In this document: piece after piece, positions 10,306 through 20,917 of the stretch
Position numbering within the stretch: position 1 is the first letter of the stretch
Layout: each line of letters starts with the position of its first letter
From: Plasmodiophora brassicae
Taxonomy: Eukaryota; Endomyxa; Phytomyxea; Plasmodiophorida; Plasmodiophoridae
Direction: 5' to 3'
DNA: 64,000 nucleotides
NCBI GenBank assembly: GCA_039704465.1
Contig: JASFAU010000001.1
Span: 1,240,001-1,304,000, forward strand
Notes under the pieces: model-generated
Seen by the model: the letters and a program-made list of their open reading frames with translations, nothing else
Database searches by the model: none
What the model was told of the DNA's origin: nothing
Program-made: the position numbers and the translations under genes

Positions 10306-11914
10306 TCACGTTCGCGCTTCAACGCTGGTCAGCAGAACGGGGCGTACAGAACCGCCGGCCGTCGACGGAAACGCCCCTGTCGATTGTTCACTGGACCGGT
10401 CGATGACTCGCTGCGATCGCGAGCCATTCGTATTCAGGATGATATTCTGCTCGTTGACCTCGTCCTGAAATTGGCACCAGGCCGTCCGGCCTGCCCCCGA
10501 ACGGAACAGGTCGACAAAGTTGACCTCGAGCAGAACAATGAGCTGCTTGGCGCTGTTGTCAAACATGGTTTCGTTGAAATGCTTTTGAAGTTCATCCTCA
10601 TGGCCAGCGCTGAACAGGTCCCGGAAGAACCGCAGGTCCTTGCTGGGCAAATTGACTTCCAGCGGCGCGTCGGGTGCCAGGTACTTACGGTACAGGGCGA
10701 TGGCATCATCGATTGTCTTCGATTTGAAATTTGATCGGAAGTCATTGACGTCGGCCCAGAAGAGCAGACTCTCTACGGCAAAGACGCTCTCCAAGAACGA
10801 CTTGAAGAGCAACAGGCGGTCGGGGCGACGCAGGAACTGTTCCAGGAGAGTTCCTTCGCCGACATCGCCGGCCTGCTTCTGCAGGTACGAACGCAGGACT
10901 GGTTCGGTGATCGACCTATGTGTGTGCAATGATTAATTCCGTTAATGTTTGACATTGAGGTCGTCGCTTACACGAAGAAGACGCCATCGGCCATGGCCAC
11001 AACCCACATGTAAATCAGGCCGTACTCGTAGTGTGTGGCCTTCTCCAGGATGTCACCAAACAGCAGGTATCCGATAAACATGCTCGCCAGGAAGTAGGCG
11101 ACACGGATCAACGTGCGTTTGATTCCAAGGCCATCATTGAGCAGGCGCAATTTCATTGCCAGCCAGGCCAGAATGCAGAGGCTAGCACCGACCTTGAACA
11201 CAGCGGCGTATCGCATCCATTGGAAGTCGGTATTCGGATAGATGCGAGTGTTCGGGTCCACTTCCGCTTCGTACACTGTCAGGGTCCACAGTTGAGGCTC
11301 GAACGCGAGGAACAGGATCTGTAGCAGGAGCAGGAGGGCGCTCTGTACGGTGACGTACATGATGGCGGCCTGGCGGGACAGGAGAAACTTAGCGCGACGA
11401 ATCAGACTGGAGACCGCGACGTCATTCGGTTGGGATGATGACGCCAGCTGAAGCTTGTCTCGAACCAGGTTGAAGCTGACATATAGTGAGCCAACTGTAA
11501 GGAACAGCGATCAGCTATGGAAAACCAATGCTCCTAGCTCAATAGAACGTGTGAGGGACCCTACCATAGACAACGAGTAGATCAATGAAGAGGCCCAGGG
11601 ACCCCATATGGAACACGTCGAAGATGCCATACCCGATGTACTCGGGAACGAGGTTCTCAGCAATCGTTGTCAGAACAAAGGCGAACAAGATGACATTGAT
11701 GGTGAACAGTAAGCCAGTGCGGCCTCCATTGCGAACCGGATCCTGACCGCATCACCATACCTATTAGACCGCGTTTCGTACGTTTGAAAAGGCAATAGTA
11801 CTGTACCATAGTTTGACGGGTCCAGTAGAGGAAGAGGGCTCCTGGCATGTAGACCAGGTGCAATGCCAGAATGCATCCCCAGACGACTACCGCTCCAAGC
11901 CCCACGGCCAGCAT
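10306..11914 (-). CDS. Seven-transmembrane receptor with C-terminal RGS domain
   Basis: Exons 11914-11807, 11742-11565, 11494-10972 and 10915-10306 give about 472 residues. Hydrophobic helices run through residues 1 to about 270. A single RGS domain follows at about 285-410 (start EPVLRSYLQ; core LLEQFLRRPDRLLLFKSFLE, AVESLLFWADVNDF, DLFRSGAG), then a short polar tail. RGS domains speed GTP hydrolysis by G-alpha subunits, so this is predicted to be a plasma-membrane receptor that switches off its own G protein. The layout is that of plant AtRGS1 and of some amoebozoan and rhizarian receptors. The start at 11914 gives a first helix directly (MLAVGLGAVVVW). The reading frame continues upstream without a better start. 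A decayed copy of exon 2 lies 3' of the gene. Confidence 0.8.
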
Positions 11915-11986
11915 CCGCGGCGACCTACACCGTTGCACAGGCCAGCAAGAACCGCGCCCGCCTTCGCTGGGATGCCTCAGCAGGCA

Positions 11987-12122
11987 CCTCCTAGATTCAA
12001 ATTGCGTGATTCTCAGATATGCTCGGATCACCTGCTCGTACCATCGCTGCGATGCTTTGCACGCCTCCTGTTCGATTCCAACTGCGTGATTCTCATGTAT
12101 GCTCAGATCACCAGCTCGTACC
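11987..12122. repeat. Two-copy imperfect direct repeat, about 57 bp unit
   Basis: Units at 11987-12042 and 12064-12122 share CCTCCT..TTC.A..TGCGTGATTCTCA..TATGCTC.GATCACC.GCTCGTACC with a few differences and are separated by 21 bp. They lie just upstream of the 7TM-RGS start, overlapping its possible promoter. No coding sense is apparent. Confidence 0.7.
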
Positions 12123-12462
12123 TCACCAAAGATACGTCATTGGCTATGCATCTGACCAGTTTTTCAAACTTGCCGCTCCAGACCGGCCCGCCCTAATACA
12201 GGTCTCTTTGTATTTATGTCTAAGCCGATGTGTGTTGGGGGAATGCGTACCTACATAGGTCCTGCAGGCGGACATGCAAGCGCCTTCGGCAAGGTTCCGT
12301 CATTGACGTTCGAATCAGCGTAGGCGCAGGGTCGTCCTATCGAAGGCTGCTGCAGTCAAAAGATACGGGCAACGTCACCTCATTGCTTCGACCGTTCCGT
12401 ACTGGCTCACAGCATATCGGCAAGCTAATGCGAGGCCTGAGATGGCGAACCGATATTACAGT
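12123..12462. other. Intergenic spacer with one GTACCTAC-family motif
   Basis: No coding exon is seen between the direct repeat and the TBC gene's stop. GTACCTACATAGGTCC lies at 12247-12262, one base from the palindrome at 34395. The rest is unremarkable and probably holds the 3' UTR of the TBC gene. Confidence 0.5.
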
Positions 12463-13927
12463 TTAACCCCCATTTTTCAAAGAGTATCCGTTTTCTAGGT
12501 CCTTCAGTTCCCTGGTGGTGACCCTGATCTTCAGTGCGTGCTCCATCACTGTGTCGGGATCAAGAGTGCCGTAGAACGTCTTCATGCACGTCATGATTGT
12601 CTCGAATTCCGAAGCGAGAATCTCGTCTGGAACACTACCGTCAGATGCAGCGTCCGTCCACTGGACAGACGGATATCCTACCGCGTAAGCACTGGAAGAA
12701 ATACAAAGCGACCTTGAAGATAATCTTAGGAGATCGCTCTAGGAGGAACACATCCCAGATTCGCAGAAGAACGCGGAACGGAAGGTTGTAGCAGAAGTTC
12801 GTGATGAACCATTGCATTGTGAGGGACATGATATCGACGTTCTCTTTGCGAAGGTGCTGCACGAGTTTCATGTCCCGTCGTTCAAGCAGTTTTGTTAGTT
12901 GGTACACACGAAGCAGAGTCATTGGCATCCCGGCGATGAAGAGTGACCGCATCCCATATCCTTCGTCTTGCAATATCTTGACCATCATCCAGAACACATC
13001 CTCCTCGCCCATGTGCATCAAGAACATGGCAGCAATGAAGCCCTGCGAGAGCATATTCAGAAACTATCGGTAGTCCGGCACGACAAAGAACCCACCATGC
13101 CCTGACAGTACCCGAGTTCTTTGTCATAAATAGAGTACACTTTCAGCACGTTGAACAGAGCGTGTTGGCCAAACCCAGTATGCTCTCTGAAAAGGACGTG
13201 TTTCGGGAACGTCCTGTGAATGTCACGCTCGATATGCGCTTCCCATTCGGACGTCTCCAATGTCAGCGTCGCGTGATAGTAGTTCCTGGGGGCCTTGCTC
13301 TGAACAGATTCACAATCGGCGAGCTTCTTCCAGACGAACCCTCGAACAGCATCGGGAATGCCTTTACGAACACGTCGGCGAACCATTTTCGGGTTCTTGT
13401 TGAACACCTTCATGTTGTCGTTGAGCATGTGGGTCCATTTCATTAGTCGCGAATTGTCACGGCGTATTCGTTCGGGCGACAACGATTTATCATCCTGGGC
13501 GACCGTAGGATCCTCGCTACATATTTGTTAGACAGAGTGAGATCCCGAAAACATCATCCAGAACTGACATAATGAACCCATCACAGTCGCGGGCGAACGA
13601 CGAAGCAACGTCTTTAAAGGTAGGCGGCGGCGGCGGCGGCGGCGGCGACGCGCTCGTGCTAGCTGTTACTGGTGCGTCGGTATTAGCACTGGCAACTGGT
13701 TGAACTCCATCACGCTTCTCATCGGCCGCCATAACAACAGGTGCTGGTCTGCGGTCACGCGCAGCAACGTCCTCGACTGCTACGACCTCATCACGATTTG
13801 CAGTGGCCGCTTCTTCTCCAACCCGCTCTGGTCCTGCGGCCACAATACGCTCTACGACGTCGTCGACGACCGCCTTGACGTCATTCCTGATCAGCACGTA
13901 ATCATCGACGATAGTGTCGTCAGCCAT
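12463..13927 (-). CDS. TBC-domain Rab GTPase-activating protein
   Basis: Exons 13927-13569, 13516-13096, 13042-12682 and 12626-12463 encode about 434 residues. The N-terminal 120 residues are acidic and Ala/Val-rich with a run of eight prolines encoded by a GGC/GCC repeat near 13622. The TBC domain follows (from about residue 155). It has the catalytic arginine finger in IERDIHRTFP and the glutamine finger in GYCQGM, both needed for the dual-finger mechanism, so the protein should be active on a Rab GTPase. The closing helices (DVFWMMVKIL, FRVLLRIWDVFLLE) are standard. The Rab partner cannot be told from sequence. The stop is followed by GC-poor spacer. Confidence 0.88.
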
Positions 13928-14068
13928 CTGCGACGCTGGAAACGCAAAATGATTCGTCGACCATATTTTTGGCCGGAAACGCGAAATTAGATAACCACAA
14001 GAGGACACAGGTAAGCGAAGTGCGGCCGCAGTCTGCCTGTTATACCACTCAGGGGAAGAAATACGTTT

Positions 14069-14074
14069 ATTCGA
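14069..14074 (-). terminator. Putative poly(A) signal AATAAA
   Basis: AATAAA in the sense of the VASt-like gene, 26 nt beyond its stop codon at 14100. Confidence 0.5.
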
Positions 14075-14099
14075 TCAGCAGTATGGTCCCAAGTTGCCG

Positions 14100-14888
14100 T
14101 TAGGTACCAGGTTGACGGCGCGGACTGGCAGGAAGGGGTTCGCTTTCCAGAACTCGGAGAATGACAACCGGGAGGTTACCGAATACAGCCGCCGTTTCGT
14201 CAACGATAGCCTGGTGGACCAGTCTGGACAAGCCCCAAAAAGGGACCCGTTTTACATTGGGTTTGACCGCGACGACGACGCTGCTGGACGTTTCTAACGT
14301 CAACGTCAGATATCGGGCGCATACAGTGCATACGCAGCTACCTGTTCTTCCGACCACTTCGATTTGAAACGATACGTCCAGGTCGATGCCGAACCCGATG
14401 CCTTGGACGTCGCTAGATATTGTGTATACGGCATGGTTTTGCGAAACATATCCTGACCTGACAGTTGAAACGATAAGCGCGCGCCTGTAACCGACCACGG
14501 CCGGCATCCTTACGTATGCTCTGCTGTAAACGATGGCTGAACGGAATACGCCTTTAGATACGTTTTCTTGGGCCGTACGCCGCGAAGCGTTCTCCGACAC
14601 GGTTCCCCTGACACCCGCCGGAGTCAGCATGGCCTGATCGCCTCCCAGCTGCGACGCGTGATCACGCGGACCCTTTTGGCGGTCGCCTTCAAGCTTGTTT
14701 GGAATATCGAAGTCAAACACGTTATCCAGGATGAACATCTCCTTCCATAGCGCCACGGTATGCAACGATTCGAACACGTGGTGAAACGGCTTCGCTATCG
14801 GGTGGCTGACAATCTCGACCATGCCTTCGACGTCAACGATCGATGGCATTCGGACAGACAGCTCCACCAGCCTGCCTGGCTTAGCCAT
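14100..14888 (-). CDS. VASt/StART-like domain protein (tentative)
   Basis: An open frame of 262 residues from ATG 14888. From about residue 15 to 245 it alternates beta strands in a way that recalls the VASt domain of sterol-transfer proteins (GRAMD1/Ysp2/Lam type). It opens with a 'F..lf....lWk.mF' segment (HHVFESLHTVALWKEMF) and closes with strands and a helix ending in LSRLVHQAIVDETAAVFG. There is no membrane anchor or GRAM domain in this piece. An open frame at 15189-14930 on the same strand could be a 5' exon, but I could not find a splice junction of convincing size, so the start is uncertain. A role in lipid binding is inference from fold resemblance only. Confidence 0.45.
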   Translation of the reverse strand: MAKPGRLVELSVRMPSIVDVEGMVEIVSHPIAKPFHHVFESLHTVALWKEMFILDNVFDFDIPNKLEGDRQKGPRDHASQLGGDQAMLTPAGVRGTVSENASRRTAQENVSKGVFRSAIVYSRAYVRMPAVVGYRRALIVSTVRSGYVSQNHAVYTISSDVQGIGFGIDLDVSFQIEVVGRTGSCVCTVCARYLTLTLETSSSVVVAVKPNVKRVPFWGLSRLVHQAIVDETAAVFGNLPVVILRVLESEPLPASPRRQPGT

Positions 14889-15328
14889 TCCCTGTCTCCT
14901 AGTCAGTATCCGAATCGCCTACAGCCCATCGCCTAAATGCTACCTCCTCCGAGGTGCGCTCCTTGGTCCTCTCCAGATCCATGGTCAGGGAAGGCAGGAC
15001 TCGATGACGACGTTCAACACACCGCAGAGACCGCTGCTGCTGCCAATTATGGCTCAGCGATTGTCCCGACCCACGATCGTTGACATCAGTCGTCAACGAG
15101 CAGCCATCGGAGCTCGTTGCCTCAATGGGGAGCAACAGCAGCGGAACACGTCGATAGACCGTTTTCCTCGACCCGGTTGACAGCCTCAAACTGGTAGAGC
15201 ACGTGCCCTCCCCCTGTCCGCTAAAGGCATGGTCGGCACTTGACTAGTTTATTCTAGAACGGTCGATCGAACACAACCCGTCGTCGCCCGGCCAGGTACG
15301 CGCGTGTGCGTCCTCGTCCAGTGTCAGA
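14889..15328. other. Spacer between VASt-like and MAPR genes
   Basis: Holds a minus-strand open frame (15189 down to about 14930) ending in a charged segment (LERTKERTSEE) that may be a 5' exon of the VASt-like gene, and the promoter region of the plus-strand MAPR gene. Nothing else is recognised. Confidence 0.4.
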
Positions 15329-15954
15329 ATGGCGGATTTGCGTCAGCGTCACCGCGAGGCGGACGTGGCAGATGATGCCAGGGCGGGGCCGCAAGGGACG
15401 CCGCGCCGGAAGCGGCAGACCTGCTGGAAGGCACTGTTGATTTCGGCGGTGACGGCGATTGGTGTGATCGCGATGGTCGTCTTTGTGGGCATGCGGGTCA
15501 TGGTCGGGACGACGCCGGGAGGCCAGCGGTACCCATGGCCGATCCCGCATGAGTTCACGAGCGACGAGCTCGCCAAGTACACCGGTTCGGATGGTGGTGA
15601 CCTGATTATGATTTCAATTCTCGGCCATGTGTACGATGTATCGGCTGCGCCAGAGTATTATGGCCCCAATGGTTCGTACAGGTAAAGCTATGGGGTGGAC
15701 GTCCAGGTGTCGACCCAGGTTGACTCGTGCGATTTCATAGTTTCTTCGCCGGGAAGGACGCGTCGCGCTCGTTCATCGACGGGTGCTTCAGGGACGAATG
15801 CTTCAAGCCCGACCTGGCCTTGTCTGGGTTGACGCGTGAACAAGTCCAGTCGATCGAGGAGTGGAAATCGTTCTACGACAAAGAATCCAAGTACGTGCTC
15901 GTCGGCACGCTTCGAGGATGGAAGATGGGCGCGCCGGCCGAAGCCTCTGCATGA
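15329..15954 (+). CDS. CYB5D2: Membrane-anchored MAPR / neuferricin-like cytochrome b5-fold protein
   Basis: Exons 15329-15681 and 15741-15954 encode about 188 residues. A basic N-terminus is followed by one membrane helix (about residues 34-58: ALLISAVTAIGVIAMVVFVG) and then the cytochrome b5-like MAPR domain. Key motifs are FTSDELAKYTG, ILGHVYDVSAAPEYYGPNGSY and, across the intron, FFAGKDASRSF, followed by WKSFY and YVLVGTL. This family binds haem through tyrosines rather than histidines. Neuferricin and PGRMC-type members act in the endoplasmic reticulum, modulating cytochrome P450s and sterol metabolism. The splice junction is supported because phase 2 joins to give the conserved G-S-Y-S-F-F-A-G run. 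Confidence 0.85.
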
Positions 15955-16053
15955 TTCTAAAATCATCCCGTCCAGTGCCTACCTAGAGCAAGATCGTTGG
16001 TTGTACTTCCATTACAACCGTAGTACCGTAGGCGCAGGGTTGACGCAAACGTC

Positions 16054-18090
16054 ATGATGACGGGTGATACCGACCCGCCTAGGGCGGAAAAGGATCAGTC
16101 CCTCCTGGTCATGCAAGCAGCCATGGACCGCGTCTCGTCGTTGCAGGCGAAAGTCGCCGACATGTTCACCGCGATCGCATCGTTCGACCTTTCTCACGAC
16201 GGCGCTACCAGCGATGCTCTTGCTCCATCCCGGAGGTCGGCGACACAACGGCCCATTCGCACGCCAATGTCATCGGTGGCGCGCACGTCCCGGGAGCCGG
16301 TTTCGTCGGCCACTCCAAGTGACACGATCGCGCGTCTCAGGGCAGAACTAGCCAACAGTCTGGTCGTTGTCAGCGCCGGCGACGTCGACGAGTCGCTGGT
16401 CACTGCGGGCCCGGGCCAGGTCATCGAGCCGCTGGAGTTCGGCGAACGGGGAACCAGCGCTAGCCAGCTTCAGCTGCGTATGCATCGCGCCCAGCTGACA
16501 CGACAGTATCGGAACCGGTGGGCCACTGTCGACGACAACTTTCGGTGCCTGATCGTCGGCCCCAAGGACATCCTGCTCGAAGAGCTCATCCAAAGTTGGG
16601 AGCGGGCTTATCAACCCGTTGTGCACTGCCCGACAGGATCGTCGGCCATCCACGAATGCAGGAAACGATACGACATCGTATCGTCAATCGATGACGAAGG
16701 CGATCCGCTTGCCGACCGTCGCCTGTTCGACCTGATCCTGCTGCCGGTCGCCCTGGAGGACATGTCGGCACTCGACTTCATCCAGACGTTGCGCTACGAC
16801 CTGCAATATCGTGGCGTCATGATTGCCTACATTCCAATCGACATGACGGCGCCGATCACAACGAAACCGTTCGAGGTGTGTGGCGCTCGCGTCATCGCGC
16901 GTAGTTCGTTAATCGGGGTCGACACGTTCGACGACTTCATGGACGGCAAGCGCGACGTTCGCGATCATCGCTGGTTCCGGAGCGGGACCCCAACGCTGGA
17001 CTTCCGGCCCACCGTCCTGCTAAGCAGACTCGCCAAACGGTTCCTAAGCGGACGCCCACGTCAGCAATCATCGCCACTGGCGGTCGTTCTGCTGTCAGAC
17101 CCGGTGGCGCAGCTGTTCACCGACCTGTTCTGGTTCACGTTCACGCGCCACTTCCGCACGTCAGCGATCTCGACCCAATCGGAACTGTTCAGGAGGATCG
17201 CCATGTCCTGGAGGTCGATCGTCGCGCGGCTCGACTCCCTGCTGGGTCGTCCAGTCCCCGAGACGAAGGCCGCGTTGGCCGCTCGGCAACGTGATTCCGT
17301 TCTCCTGCAATTGCCCATGGCCCTCAGCGAGCTCCTATTCGTCGCCATGGATAGCGTGTTCTACGCTGGCTGCCCGACGATCATCAACGGCTCGCTACGC
17401 GACGACATTCTTCGCGACGTGCTGTTCATGCTCAACGGGACGGTGCAGTCGGCGCTGGTCATGGAGGCAACGCGCGCGACATTGTTCCAGGGGCCGTTCC
17501 TCGACGACGTGCACCACGCGCAGCTGGCCGAGGCGTTCAAAGCCAGCATGGGTCGGGGGCCGACCCCCGCCGAAATGACCACGCTCTGGGAAACCTTCCA
17601 CGCTGGTAGACAACGTCTGAAGGAGGAGTACGAGAGTCAATCGCCTACGCTGGCGTATCGTGCACCGCGGCCGTTGTGCGAAGACTGGGACGGCGACGAC
17701 GCTTCCGTCTCTCGAGGCGACCGATGGCGCGTCTTCCCAGAAAGGGTACTCTTCAATAACGCGAGGATATCGCCCGTCGTCCAGATCGGGCTTCGCCGCT
17801 CGAATTCGATGCCGTTCGGCGTTCTCGCCCATCGTCGATCATGGTCTACCCCGAAATGCCATACCGGCGGTACGAAGAGCGCCCCACGACCTACCAGTCC
17901 AAGACAGCCCGGTCTTGCCCACAGGGTTCGTACCCTACGCCGCCAGCTGTCCCAGGTAATCGACCCGAAACGCAACGCATCCCGGAACGCCATCATCAAC
18001 GACAACGGCCGCCGGGAGTACCTCGCCACGCTCAAGAACAAACGCGTCATGCGCCAAATGGTGCGGAACATCATCCATACTCATCAATAG
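16054..18090 (+). CDS. Receiver-like domain fused to an FWWh (FAM227-like) region
   Basis: A single 678-residue open frame. Residues 1-160 hold coiled-coil and disordered sequence. Residues about 168-290 look like a response-regulator receiver fold: FRCLIVGPKDILLEELI, then FDLILLPVALEDMSALDFIQTLR, then GVMIAYIPI and CGARVIARSSL. The usual phospho-acceptor Asp at the end of strand 3 is replaced (LLPVALED), so it should not take part in a normal phosphorelay. Residues about 320-480 resemble the FWWh domain of FAM227 proteins, with LSDPVAQLFTDLFWFTFTRHF and the following helices. FAM227 proteins are associated with cilia, but their biochemistry is unknown. The C-terminus is basic. I know of no named family with this combination. 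It is intronless, unusual among its neighbours. Confidence 0.6.
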   Translation: MMTGDTDPPRAEKDQSLLVMQAAMDRVSSLQAKVADMFTAIASFDLSHDGATSDALAPSRRSATQRPIRTPMSSVARTSREPVSSATPSDTIARLRAELANSLVVVSAGDVDESLVTAGPGQVIEPLEFGERGTSASQLQLRMHRAQLTRQYRNRWATVDDNFRCLIVGPKDILLEELIQSWERAYQPVVHCPTGSSAIHECRKRYDIVSSIDDEGDPLADRRLFDLILLPVALEDMSALDFIQTLRYDLQYRGVMIAYIPIDMTAPITTKPFEVCGARVIARSSLIGVDTFDDFMDGKRDVRDHRWFRSGTPTLDFRPTVLLSRLAKRFLSGRPRQQSSPLAVVLLSDPVAQLFTDLFWFTFTRHFRTSAISTQSELFRRIAMSWRSIVARLDSLLGRPVPETKAALAARQRDSVLLQLPMALSELLFVAMDSVFYAGCPTIINGSLRDDILRDVLFMLNGTVQSALVMEATRATLFQGPFLDDVHHAQLAEAFKASMGRGPTPAEMTTLWETFHAGRQRLKEEYESQSPTLAYRAPRPLCEDWDGDDASVSRGDRWRVFPERVLFNNARISPVVQIGLRRSNSMPFGVLAHRRSWSTPKCHTGGTKSAPRPTSPRQPGLAHRVRTLRRQLSQVIDPKRNASRNAIINDNGRREYLATLKNKRVMRQMVRNIIHTHQ

Positions 18091-18640
18091 AACACGTGAT
18101 ATACCGGCTCAGTACGACCGTTGAAGACATTTCGCTGCTCCGCGACCATTCGGTGTGACCTTGTTCACCGAGGCTGTGATCAGGAACGGGCGACTGACCA
18201 GCCTGAGCGCTTCCTGTTTTGCATTCAGCTGGCACTGACCCTTGAAGGGTTTCACATTGTGGACCCCTTTACAACCTTATGAACACTGTTACAAGATGAA
18301 TTTCAGGAACGGGTGTCCGCGTCGAAGACCCTCATGCAACCCATTTGCTGGCGAATCATCATTCTCGTCCGCGTACGCATTGCTCTTCGCGATTGCCAGA
18401 CAGAGACCGAAAGCTGCAGTGATGTCGCGAAGACCGATGCGTAGACAGAAGAGAATGTAGATTCGTCTCCCGCTACAGTACTGGGTATGCCATTACGACA
18501 GCAGACGGGTTGCACGAGCGTCTGGACTCTTGAGGCCGGGGCCCAGGAACGCGAACGCGCGGAGTCCGCTGCGGACTATTTTGTGCCGCCACAGGCATTG
18601 ATTGGTTTGCATTGGCCGTGCGCGCAATCGCGGTCTCACC
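18091..18640. other. Spacer upstream of eIF4G
   Basis: About 550 bases with no coding exon I can support. Open frames on both strands near 18490-18640 look like shadows or 5' leader of eIF4G. Two diverged copies of a segment related to 'CGCGTACGCATTGCTCTTCGCGA' may exist near 18370, but I cannot confirm a repeat. Confidence 0.35.
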
Positions 18641-20825
18641 ATGTCCGTCTCAGCTGCAGCATCGTCGACCGCCGTCGACCTATTCCCGTTGCGTCCGACG
18701 TCGTTGCTGAAGGTTCGGGCGCGATCCTCTGGGTCCAGCTCGCAGAATGTGTCGAACGTGACGACGCCACACACCCCTGGTTCGACTGCAATGTTCGTTC
18801 GGGCAGCCGAGCTCGCCGCTAACGTTCTGGTGTCCTTCAGCGCGGGCATACTTCAAAAGCCTATCGAACCGGAAAATGTACACCATGGAGGAAATGTTAG
18901 CAGTTCGAACAAAGTTCGTGCTGTGTCCGAAGGATCTGCCCGATGTGTCCTGTGTTGAACTTGGCGCCGATGATTCACTGACCTGGGGTCTGCGGTCGAC
19001 GTCGCAGGCGACGGCGCAGAGCGATCACAAGAAGGGCAAACTGAAGATTAAGATCACGAGGTCCATGGATGACGCGTTGGAACAGCAGCAACAGAGCAAG
19101 CCGTCATCGCTTGATTCTCTGGGCGAGCAGGCTGTGTACGAACCACTGTCGGTGTCACAGAACCGATGGCGTCCCCAGTCCAGCAGCGGGCTCGCGAGCC
19201 TCTTGAAGAAACTCAAGGTTCGATATCGACCGCCGCTCTGCCCTGCGTGAGCGTGTGCTCAACAACATGTTCTGTTTAGGGTATCCTGAACAAGCTCACG
19301 GTGGACAAATTCGAACAGCTGTCAACCCAATTTGTCAACCTGGTTTTGACGGGGTGCCCGACGCTCGCTGAACTTCGCGAAGCTGTCCAGCTTGTGTTCG
19401 AGAAAGCGCTTGACGAGATGAACTTTGGCGACATGTACCCGCGACTCGTCGTCCTGCTGTCTGAGAAGCTACCGGCGATCCCAGCTGACCACAACGAGGA
19501 GCAGTCGAAGAAGGTGACTTTCAAGTCGGTTATGCTGTCGATGTGCCAAAGCGAATTCGAGAAAGCGTATCTGGCTGTGCTGCCTTCGTCAACGGCCAGT
19601 CCGGCCTACGGCTCTGCACAGGCGGAAACGCTCCGCCTTAAGCAGCGGCATCGTTTGCTGGGGAACATGAAGTTTATCGGCGAGCTCTACAACAAGGGCT
19701 TGCTGAACATGTCCGTCATTATCTACTGTGCGCGTCAGCTGACATCCGGCCTACGATCCGATCATCTCGAAGCCGCCTGCACGCTCCTCGAAGTCACCGG
19801 AGCAACGCTGGAGAAGGCTGCCGCTGGCCAGAAGGCACCCGAGGCCCAGCTTCGTGACATTTTCCAGCGACTGACCGCTATTGGAAACATGAGCCCATCC
19901 AACAGCGAGGCAAGTTGACTCTGGTCGTCGCCGTGATTTGATTCGGCTACTGACATGTGGATAGATCGACTCAAGGACGCGATTCCTGGTGAGGGAGGTG
20001 CTCGAACTGCGTTCCAGTGGATGGGTTCCCCGCCGCAAGAAGCCGGAGGCGATGAAGATTGACGAATTCAGGGCCAAGGAGGAGCCGATGAAGGCGCAAT
20101 TCCGATCGCTCCTCTCCGTTAGTGCCGAGTCGCCGCTGAGCAGCACCGGCACGCCTCGTCAGGCAACGCCTGCGTCCGTCTCGTCGGGGTCGCGTCCGGC
20201 TGGACCCGCGTCAACCAGAACGCCCCGGCACATGGATCGATACGCACGCGCGCAAACGTCGCAACTCAGTTCGCCTGTGGTCACCGATCAGGACCTTGCC
20301 AAACGGTACGAGACGGCGAAACCGACCTCTGCGGCTGCTGCTGGGAAGAAGTGGGGCGAGGCCGAAGCACGACCTGACCCGTCGAAACCCGCCCTGCCGG
20401 ACAGCGACATCAAGGCCGGCGTCGACTCCATGGTTCGCGAGTTCCTGAGCATTCACGACATCGCCGAAGTCCTCACATGCATGGAGGAGCTCTCGCAAGA
20501 CGACAACGCGTTCCGTAACGTGACCGTTGTTTCGTCACTGTTAATGCATGCCATGGAGGAGAATGAGGCGCCAGGCCGGGCCCGGGCGGCGTCTCTCATC
20601 ACACGCTTGCTTCAGGAGTACAAGCTGCTGTCCACAGACGACGTCGACAATGGCATCAGCGATATACTAGCCGCGCTGCCCGACATCATCGACGACCTGC
20701 CAATCGCGCCGAAACGCCTGGGCGAGGTGCTACATATTCTGATCAGCGATGGCAGCCTGAGTTCGGAATTCATCGCGCGCAGCGACGATGCCCTGACCGA
20801 GAAGGTGTTCGCATTCGCTCGCTGA
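18641..20825 (+). CDS. EIF4G: Translation initiation factor eIF4G
   Basis: Exons 18641-18779, 18841-19217, 19280-19909 and 19965-20825 encode about 668 residues. Near residue 60 lies YTMEEML, matching the Y-x4-hydrophobic-hydrophobic eIF4E-binding motif. The MIF4G HEAT domain spans about 160-400 (start GILNKLTVDKFEQL; RLLGNMKFIGELYNKGLL; RTRFLVREVLELRSSGWVPRR). A Ser/Pro/Thr-rich linker follows, then an MA3 domain from about 510 to the end. It is the scaffold that joins cap-bound eIF4E, eIF4A and the ribosome. The size is short, like plant eIFiso4G. The third intron (19910-19964) begins GCAAGT, a GC-AG intron, accepted because both flanking exons are in phase and rejoin the conserved MIF4G end. 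Confidence 0.9.
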
Positions 20826-20917
20826 TCGCCGTCATGGAACGGCCGCCTGCACCGCCGACACATACGTTGCTGCCATAAATTCTCCAATATTCTTCACTGG
20901 AATCCGTTCTGCCGAGT

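Noticed and set aside
12064..12090. TGTTCGATTCCAACT resembles a tRNA B-box
   Set aside because: No A-box or cloverleaf can be formed with the flanks, and the unit belongs to a diverged direct repeat.
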